A DNA stretch of 10,926 nucleotides from Oribacterium sp. UBA5894 (GTDB lineage Bacteria > Bacillota > Clostridia > Lachnospirales > Lachnospiraceae), in contig DJEQ01000050.1 of assembly GCA_002431355.1 (NCBI GenBank), positions 1 to 10,926 on the forward strand. Reading direction: 5' to 3'. Shown one piece after another: positions 1 through 4,779 of this stretch (position 1 is the first letter of the stretch; every line of letters begins with the position of its first letter). Under the pieces are notes generated by a model that worked only from the letters and a program-made list of their open reading frames with translations, was not told where the DNA came from and did not search any database. The position numbers and the translations under genes are program-made.

Positions 1-120
1 AAAACGCGACGATTGCAGAGGGCTTAGTGCTGTTTAGGGGTCCTGGCTTAGATTTTTTCGACCTCGGAGTACTGGTTTCCACCGCCTCGCCTGCTACAGC
101 CGAGACTGTGTAAACCCTGA
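1..120. other. Unassigned left flank
   Basis: I do not recognise a gene here. On the + strand one frame is open from base 3 to a TAA at 111-113, another stops at 25-27, and on the - strand a frame is open from an ATG at 154-152 to the window edge. None has a usable ribosome binding site in view, and their translations resemble no family I know. A CTCGG (64-68) can pair with CCGAG (99-103), so the stretch may be the end of a structured RNA or of an upstream gene cut by the window. Confidence 0.25.
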
Positions 121-147
121 TATCGCTCAAAGCATTTTTTACGCTTG

Positions 148-176
148 TTGACATGATTGTCATATTTATATAAAAT
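148..176 (+). promoter_or_regulatory. Sigma-A type promoter for rny
   Basis: A perfect -35 box TTGACA (148-153) and a -10 box TAAAAT (171-176, 5 of 6 matches to TATAAT) are separated by exactly 17 bases. Transcription would start near 183, giving an rny leader of about 150 bases. An inverted repeat, TGACA (149-153) with TGTCA (158-162), overlaps the -35 box and could be an operator. Confidence 0.8.
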
Positions 177-194
177 TAAAGAGTTGAGTTAATG

Positions 195-219
195 TATATT
201 GAATATTATTTCAAATATA
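195..219. repeat. AT-rich inverted repeat in the rny leader
   Basis: TATATTGAA (195-203) and TTCAAATATA (210-219) are complementary apart from one bulged A, with a 6-base loop. It lies just after the predicted transcription start, so it may be a 5' end hairpin of the rny mRNA or a protein site. A second, weaker GC-rich hairpin (GGCG 253-256 with CGCC 264-267, then TTTT) follows in the same leader. Confidence 0.4.
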
Positions 220-331
220 ACGTTTATTATAAATAGAGTTGGTCTGGGCCAGGGCGGATTCTGCGCCGTTTTAGCTCTTTCACATATCTGTTTGTACATT
301 AACAACATCATAGTGAAGGAGGTACATAAGA

Positions 332-1870
332 GTGATCATTATCGTTTTGGTCGTGGCCGTAGCGGTGGGACTCGTGATGTTCTTCGTCGGATCCAGCAAG
401 GCCAAGAATGACTTTGAAAAAACCGTGGGGTCGGCAGAGAAAAAGTCGAGAGAAATCATCGACGATGCCATTCGGACCGCCGAAAACAAGAAGCGTGAAG
501 CTCTTCTGGAGACAAAGGAAGAGGCATTAAAGGCCAAGAATGATCTCGATAAGGAGATTAAGGACCGTCGGAAAGAGGTATCGGATCTCGAGCATCGCAT
601 GCTGAAGAGAGAGGAAGCATCCGAAAAGAAGGCGGCTTCTCTGGATCAGAAGGAGCAGGAGCTCCGCGTTCAGCAGGAACGGATGCAGAAGAAGGAAGCA
701 GAAATCGATGACCTGCATAATCAGAAGGTGACGGAACTGGAGCGTGTTTCCGGTCTCACCAGAGATCAGGCGAAGTCCGAGCTTCTGAAATCCCTGGAGG
801 AGGACACGAAGCATGATTATGCAAAGATGCTTCGTGAGTATGATAACCAGGCGAAGGAAGAGGCCGAGAAGAATGCACGCAATTATATCGTGGATGCGAT
901 TCAGCGCTGTGCGGCAGATCAGGTGACGGAATCGACGGTTTCCGTGGTACAGCTTCCGAATGATGATATGAAGGGCCGAATCATTGGCCGTGAGGGTCGA
1001 AACATTCGAACGCTGGAACAGCTGACGGGCGTTGAGCTGATTGTCGATGATACACCGGAGGCGGTGGTTCTTTCTGGCTTTGATCCGGTGCGCCGGGAGG
1101 TTGCACGTATCGCCCTTGAGAAGCTGATCGTGGATGGACGTATCCACCCGGCCAGAATCGAAGAGGTGGTAGAGAAGGCACAGAAGGAAGTGGATGAAAC
1201 CATCCGTGAGGAAGGTGAGGCAGCCGTGCTGGAGGTGGGCGTACATGGCCTGAATCCAGAGCTTGTGAAGCTGCTCGGTCGGATGAAGTTCCGTACTTCC
1301 TACGGGCAGAATGCACTGCGTCACTCCGTGGAGGTGGCACAGATTTCAGGTCTTCTGGCAGAGGAGCTCGAGCTCGACGTACGGATGGCGAAGAGAGCCG
1401 GCCTTCTGCATGATATTGGAAAGGCCATCGATCATGATATGGAAGGTACGCATGTGCAGCTGGGTGTGGATCTCTGCAAGAAGTACCATGAGCCGGAGAT
1501 CGTCATCAATACGGTTGCATCGCACCATGGCGGTACGGAGCCGACCTCACTGATTGCCTGCCTCGTTGCGGCAGCGGATGCTATTTCTGCTGCACGCCCA
1601 GGCGCACGTCGCAAGTCGCTGGAGACCTATACGAACCGTCTGAAGGAGCTCGAGGATATTACGAATTCCTATAAGGGTGTTGAAAAGTCCTTCGCCGTAC
1701 AGGCTGGACGTGAGGTTCGTATCATGGTTGTTCCGGATCAGGTATCGGATGATGACATGACCATCATGGCACACGATATTGCAAAGCAGATTCAGGAGCA
1801 GATGCAGTATCCGGGCGTCATCAAGGTGAACGTCATCCGTGAATCGCGCGCAGTAGATTACGCGAAGTAA
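332..1870 (+). CDS. rny: Ribonuclease Y
   Basis: RNase Y is a membrane-anchored endoribonuclease that starts bulk mRNA decay in Firmicutes. The 512-residue protein has the full family layout and usual length. Residues 2-19 form an N-terminal membrane anchor, and about 25-190 are a highly charged coiled coil. A KH RNA-binding domain follows, with GRIIGREGRN at 215-224. The HD phosphohydrolase domain (about 325-430) carries H331, the HDIGKA motif at 360-365 (metal ligands H360, D361), HH at 398-399 and the AADAISAARPGARR signature near 414-427. The start is GTG at 332, chosen because AAGGAGGT (316-323) lies 8 bases upstream and because this start keeps the anchor intact. The gene has its own promoter (148-176) and terminator (1886-1945), so it is probably monocistronic. 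No defect is visible. Identification rests on several independent signature motifs. Confidence 0.97.
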   Translation: MIIIVLVVAVAVGLVMFFVGSSKAKNDFEKTVGSAEKKSREIIDDAIRTAENKKREALLETKEEALKAKNDLDKEIKDRRKEVSDLEHRMLKREEASEKKAASLDQKEQELRVQQERMQKKEAEIDDLHNQKVTELERVSGLTRDQAKSELLKSLEEDTKHDYAKMLREYDNQAKEEAEKNARNYIVDAIQRCAADQVTESTVSVVQLPNDDMKGRIIGREGRNIRTLEQLTGVELIVDDTPEAVVLSGFDPVRREVARIALEKLIVDGRIHPARIEEVVEKAQKEVDETIREEGEAAVLEVGVHGLNPELVKLLGRMKFRTSYGQNALRHSVEVAQISGLLAEELELDVRMAKRAGLLHDIGKAIDHDMEGTHVQLGVDLCKKYHEPEIVINTVASHHGGTEPTSLIACLVAAADAISAARPGARRKSLETYTNRLKELEDITNSYKGVEKSFAVQAGREVRIMVVPDQVSDDDMTIMAHDIAKQIQEQMQYPGVIKVNVIRESRAVDYAK

Positions 1871-1885
1871 AGAAGACAAGTAAAG

Positions 1886-1945
1886 AGCAGTCACATAGAG
1901 CAGGGACTCGTAAGGAGGGAACTGATTCTATGTGGCTGCTTTTTT
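1886..1945 (+). terminator. Rho-independent terminator after rny
   Basis: AGCAGTCACATAG (1886-1898) pairs with CTATGTGGCTGCT (1928-1940) over 13 bases with one G-T wobble, and a run of T (1940-1945) follows at once. The loop is long (29 bases) and contains a TAAGGAGGGA stretch. It starts 15 bases after the rny stop codon. Confidence 0.85.
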
Positions 1946-2110
1946 CATTCACCGGCATTTGGTCGGGGTGTGAAAGACGCGCAGGAGCAGTCACGCTCCT
2001 CTGTATACCAAGGGGCCTGAATCGAGACGTGCACAGGTACGCATAGCAACGATGATTCATGAAATGAGGAGACCCCGGAAGCATCCGAAGATACCGCCGG
2101 GGCAATTATG
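1946..2110. other. Non-coding stretch with several hairpins
   Basis: No credible gene lies here; the open frame on the - strand (2105-1833) mostly covers the terminator and the end of rny. Two stems are clear: AGGAGC (1983-1988) with GCTCCT (1995-2000), and CCCCGG (2073-2078) with CCGGGG (2097-2102). TTGGT (1959-1963) can pair with ACCAA (2007-2011) around the first stem. Neither stem is followed by a T run, so they are not terminators. This could be a small RNA, decayed sequence, or simply GC-rich spacer. I recognise no riboswitch or known RNA family. Confidence 0.35.
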
Positions 2111-2120
2111 AAAAATCTAT

Positions 2121-2138
2121 CAATTAGAGAAAATGTCG
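2121..2138. repeat. Shared 18-base block, copy 1 (before the pyrophosphatase operon)
   Basis: CAATTAGAGAAAATGTCG here matches CAATCAGAGAAGATGTCG at 9823-9840 in 16 of 18 positions, and both differences are transitions. The two copies lie in the two main intergenic regions and each is followed by the GTGAATAA...TGAACAAA motif. This points to a protein-binding site shared by two promoters. The copy also contains TGTCGAA (2134-2140), which equals the core of a Spo0A box, but one short match is not evidence for Spo0A. Confidence 0.55.
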
Positions 2139-2169
2139 AATAAATTCTGAAAGAAGAACGATTTGTTTG

Positions 2170-2197
2170 TTCAACTTTCTTATATTGTTAATATAGT
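2170..2197 (+). promoter_or_regulatory. Possible promoter of the pyrophosphatase-led operon
   Basis: A -10-like TATAGT (2192-2197, 5 of 6) has a weak -35 candidate TTCAAC (2170-2175) 16 bases upstream. It lies inside the nested inverted repeats. The resulting leader would be about 225 bases. The weak -35 box would suit a promoter that needs an activator. Other weak candidates exist downstream, so this assignment is tentative. Confidence 0.35.
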
Positions 2198-2205
2198 ATC
2201 GAAAT

Positions 2206-2226
2206 GTGAATAAATTATGAACAAAC
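2206..2226. promoter_or_regulatory. Shared GTGAATAA...TGAACAAA motif, copy 1
   Basis: GTGAATAA, a short AT spacer and TGAACAAAC occur here and again at 9899-9920, where the spacer is slightly longer. In both places the motif follows the shared 18-base block, at 67 and 58 bases. The element is roughly palindromic (TGT at 2205-2207 with ACA at 2221-2223 and ATAA with TTAT at its centre). A regulator shared by both promoters is the simplest reading. Confidence 0.45.
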
Positions 2227-2227
2227 A

Positions 2228-2430
2228 GTGAACGTTTTGCATACAGTCCTTTATTTTTGATGTCCGGTGCAGAAATCAGGCGGGCGAGCGGCGGTCAAGG
2301 AAGAACGGAGCGGCGGAAGGGAGCCGATGACACGCTTCATGTGTCCATTTTCAAGTACCTGGATTGAGTTGCCGCCTCATTTATGGTAACGTAGAACAGG
2401 TAAAAATGTATTCAATCGTGAGGAGGCTTC
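2228..2430 (+). other. Probable leader of the pyrophosphatase mRNA, no element recognised
   Basis: The stretch has no gene. It has a purine-rich, GC-rich centre with repeated GGCGG, one small hairpin (GACAC 2329-2333 with GTGTC 2341-2345) and a later GCCGCC that could pair back with the GGCGG copies. I looked for fluoride and manganese riboswitches, which can precede such genes, and did not find their conserved cores. Confidence 0.3.
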
Positions 2431-4149
2431 ATGTCACACACAAAGACCTTAATTCCACATAATACGGAGCGCGAGGTACTCGTCACGGGTCATCGAAACC
2501 CGGATACAGACTCCATCTGCGCTGCCATTGCCTATGCCAAGCTGAAAAATGCAGTGACGGGCAGTAACAAATATATCCCTTGCCGTGCAGGCGAACCGTC
2601 CCGTGAGACGGCCTTCGTCCTGGATTATTTCAAGGTGCCGGCACCACGTCTCATTACCTCTGTGAAAACGCAGGTATCGGATGTCGAGTATCGACAGACA
2701 CCCGGTGTTAATAAGAATATATCACTGAAGAAGGCCTGGACCATGATGAACGAGGGCAATGTCGTGACCCTGCCGGTTGTCACGAAGCGAAATGCCCTGG
2801 AAGGCGTCATTACGATCGGCGATATCGCGAAGTCCTATTTCAATGTCTATGACTCGCAGATCATCTCGAAGGCGCATACGCAGTTCTCCAATATTCAGGA
2901 GACCCTCGAGGCGGAGGTTATCACGGGTGATGTCAAGCGCGTCTGCACCGAGGGAAAGGTACTGATTGCGGCAGCCAATCCGGAAATGATGTCCTATTAC
3001 ATCGAAAAGCATGACATCGTTCTTCTGGGAAACCGTGCTGAGAATCAGCTTTCTGCGATGGACAATGGCGCAGACTGCATCATCATCTGTGAGGGTGCCG
3101 ATGTATCACCGACCATCAAGAGCCTGGCCGAGCAGAATGGCATGATCATCATGGTGACGAGCTATGATGCCTATACAGCAGCCCGTCTCATCAACCAGTC
3201 GATGCCGATTCATTATTTCATGACGCAGGATGATCTCATTACCTTTACAGAGGATGACTTCGTGGATGATATCCACGACATCATGGCGAGCAAGCGTCAC
3301 CGTGATTTCCCGGTGCTCAGTAAGGACGGGACCTACCTCGGGATGATCTCCCGCAGAAACCTGCTCGGAAATCATGGAAAGCAGGTGATTCTGGTGGATC
3401 ATAATGAGCCGGGACAGGCGGTCGAAGGCATTGAATCCGCAGATATCCTGGAAATCATCGATCATCATAAGATCGGTGCCGTGCAGACCATGTCGCCGGT
3501 ATACTTCCGAAACCAGCCGCTCGGCTGCTGCTCGACGATCATTACGAAGATGTATCATGAAAACGGCATCGAGATCGACCGTACCACCGCGGGTCTCCTG
3601 ATGTCAGCCATTATTTCCGATACCCTTCTTTTCCGTTCGCCGACCTGCACACCAGAGGATGAAAAGACGGCGCGTGCACTTGCGGACATCGTGGGTGTGG
3701 ACATTGAAAAATATGCCTTCGACATGTTCTCTGCCGGCTCGAACCTGAAGGGAAAGACCATCAAGGAAATCTTCTATCAGGATTTCAAGCACTTTAAGGC
3801 TGGAAAGGTCGACTTTGGTGTGAGCCAGGTGACCTCCTTAAATAAGGAAGAGCTCGAGAGCATGAAGGATGCACTGGAAGACTTTGCACTGGAAGCGATG
3901 AAGACGGAGGGACTCGATATGAGCTTCATCATGCTGACCAATATCTTTGAGCAGAGTACAGATCTTCTGGCCATCGGCTCCGGCGCGGGTCCGCTTGTGA
4001 ACAATGCCTTCGCCGTAGAGGCTGTGCGGAGACCTGCACGTGAGGGCAGCGATAAGTCGGAGGATGCATGGTCGGTGGAGCTTCCAGGTGTCGTTTCCAG
4101 AAAGAAGCAGCTCGTACCACCGCTGACCCTCTTTGCAGAGCAGCTGTAA
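2431..4149 (+). CDS. ppaC: CBS/DRTGG-domain manganese-dependent inorganic pyrophosphatase (family II, DHH)
   Basis: The enzyme hydrolyses pyrophosphate to two phosphates in the cytoplasm, pulling biosynthetic reactions forward. The 572-residue protein has the DHH-family motifs: GHRNPDTDS at 20-28, DHNEPGQA at 323-330, DHHKIG at 344-349 and SDTLLF at 396-401. The DHHA2 part ends with the substrate-binding SRKKQ at 556-560. Between the first and second motifs sit a CBS half (about 75-135), a DRTGG domain (about 170-250) and a second CBS half (about 255-315). This is the regulated CBS-PPase form, in which adenine nucleotides bind the CBS pair; short family II enzymes of about 310 residues lack it. 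A charged insert at about 534-547, just before LPGVVSRKKQ, is longer than I expect. AGGAGG (2421-2426) lies 4 bases before the ATG. It leads the five-gene run; the next gene starts 30 bases later. Confidence 0.93.
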   Translation: MSHTKTLIPHNTEREVLVTGHRNPDTDSICAAIAYAKLKNAVTGSNKYIPCRAGEPSRETAFVLDYFKVPAPRLITSVKTQVSDVEYRQTPGVNKNISLKKAWTMMNEGNVVTLPVVTKRNALEGVITIGDIAKSYFNVYDSQIISKAHTQFSNIQETLEAEVITGDVKRVCTEGKVLIAAANPEMMSYYIEKHDIVLLGNRAENQLSAMDNGADCIIICEGADVSPTIKSLAEQNGMIIMVTSYDAYTAARLINQSMPIHYFMTQDDLITFTEDDFVDDIHDIMASKRHRDFPVLSKDGTYLGMISRRNLLGNHGKQVILVDHNEPGQAVEGIESADILEIIDHHKIGAVQTMSPVYFRNQPLGCCSTIITKMYHENGIEIDRTTAGLLMSAIISDTLLFRSPTCTPEDEKTARALADIVGVDIEKYAFDMFSAGSNLKGKTIKEIFYQDFKHFKAGKVDFGVSQVTSLNKEELESMKDALEDFALEAMKTEGLDMSFIMLTNIFEQSTDLLAIGSGAGPLVNNAFAVEAVRRPAREGSDKSEDAWSVELPGVVSRKKQLVPPLTLFAEQL

Positions 4150-4179
4150 GGGATCGCCTGAGAAAGGAAAGGAGAGGGC

Positions 4180-4710
4180 ATGAACATTACCATGATCGGT
4201 ATGCCGTCCAGTGGGAAATCCACGGTCGGTGTCCTGCTGGCGAAGCGTCTCGGCATGAACTTTGTGGATGTAGATATTGTGATCCAGGAAAAAACCGGGA
4301 AGCTTCTGAAGGAAATCATTGCTGAAAAAGGACAGAAGGGCTTCCTGCAGGTCGAAGGAGACATTGCCGCAGGCCTCGAGGTGGACAATGCCGTCATCGC
4401 ACCGGGGGGATCCATCTGCTATGAGGACTGGGCCATGCAGCATCTGAAGTCGATTGGAAAGGTCGTTTATCTGGATGTCAGCTATGAGGAAATGGTCCGC
4501 CGCATCGGGAACATTGTGGACCGCGGCGTGGCGATTCCAGACGGCTATACCCTGCAGGATCTGTATGATGAGCGGACGAAGCTGTATGAGAAGTATGCAG
4601 ATATCCGCATCGATGAGCGTGGAAAGAGCCTTGGAGAGGTCGTCGATGAGCTTCGGGCACTCTTTACACGGCAATATGGAAAAGAACTGAAGCTGCCATC
4701 TGAAATGTAA
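4180..4710 (+). CDS. aroK: Shikimate kinase family protein with altered substrate site
   Basis: This 176-residue protein is a P-loop kinase of the shikimate kinase family, whose classical members phosphorylate the 3-hydroxyl of shikimate in chorismate synthesis. The Walker A loop is GMPSSGKST (7-15), the DVD pair is at 30-32, GGS is at 76-78, and a lid-like RRIGNIVDRG is at 107-116. An arginine in ERTKLY (R132) matches the substrate-binding ERNPLY arginine of E. coli AroK. Two other key spots differ: the FR of the shikimate-binding FRDRE motif is FL (55-56), and the RPLL lid motif is replaced by RGVAIP. Such variants are commonly annotated as shikimate kinase in Clostridia, but the true substrate may differ. 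No other aro gene is nearby. GGAG (4171-4174) lies 5 bases before the ATG. The family is sure; the shikimate substrate is not. Confidence 0.75.
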   Translation: MNITMIGMPSSGKSTVGVLLAKRLGMNFVDVDIVIQEKTGKLLKEIIAEKGQKGFLQVEGDIAAGLEVDNAVIAPGGSICYEDWAMQHLKSIGKVVYLDVSYEEMVRRIGNIVDRGVAIPDGYTLQDLYDERTKLYEKYADIRIDERGKSLGEVVDELRALFTRQYGKELKLPSEM

Positions 4711-4779
4711 GTCGTCCCCCTCTTTCTGTGGGATCAGACGAAGTACACTTCCGGCAGAAGGAGAAACGGGGGGAGAAAC
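4711..4779 (+). promoter_or_regulatory. Possible Shine-Dalgarno-masking leader of the GTPase-nuclease gene
   Basis: TCCCCC (4715-4720), just after the previous stop codon, can pair with GGGGGA (4769-4774), which is the ribosome binding site 4 bases before the ATG at 4780. The flanks CTCTTTCT (4720-4727) and AGAAGGAG (4756-4763) are also partly complementary. If the pairing forms, translation of the GTPase would depend on something opening it. No T run or second promoter is visible. This is inference from base pairing by eye. Confidence 0.25.

Larger units (their letters stand above)
2164..2227. repeat. Nested inverted repeats in the AT-rich promoter region
   Basis: TGTTTGTTCA (2164-2173) and TGAACAAACA (2218-2227) are perfect 10-base inverted repeats, 44 bases apart. 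Nested between them is a perfect 6-base inverted repeat, TATATT (2181-2186) and AATATA (2190-2195). The outer arms carry the TGAACAA motif that recurs before the TRAP gene. The arrangement fits a two-site operator around a promoter better than an RNA hairpin, because the loop is AT-rich and long. Confidence 0.5.

Noticed and set aside
1..154. Open frame on the - strand from an ATG at 154-152 through the window start
   Set aside because: There is no ribosome binding site upstream of the ATG, the start overlaps the strong rny promoter, and the translation is unlike any known family.
1833..2105. A 90-codon open frame on the - strand across the rny terminator
   Set aside because: It covers the end of rny and its terminator, has no Shine-Dalgarno, and its translation looks like random arginine/proline-rich sequence.
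2134..2140. TGTCGAA as a Spo0A box
   Set aside because: It is one short match. The related copy at 9836-9842 reads TGTCGTA, so the conserved unit is the wider 18-base block rather than a Spo0A box.
2205..2213. TGTGAATAA as a DnaA box and hence a replication origin
   Set aside because: Its complement fits the TTATNCACA consensus, but there is no box cluster, no dnaA or dnaN gene and no other origin feature nearby.
2206..2226. A Rex (redox repressor) site
   Set aside because: The ends resemble TTGT...ACAA half sites, but the inner bases do not give the required symmetry, and neither neighbouring operon is a typical Rex target.
2228..2430. A fluoride or manganese riboswitch before the pyrophosphatase gene
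   Set aside because: The conserved cores of these riboswitches could not be found; only generic GC-rich pairing is present.
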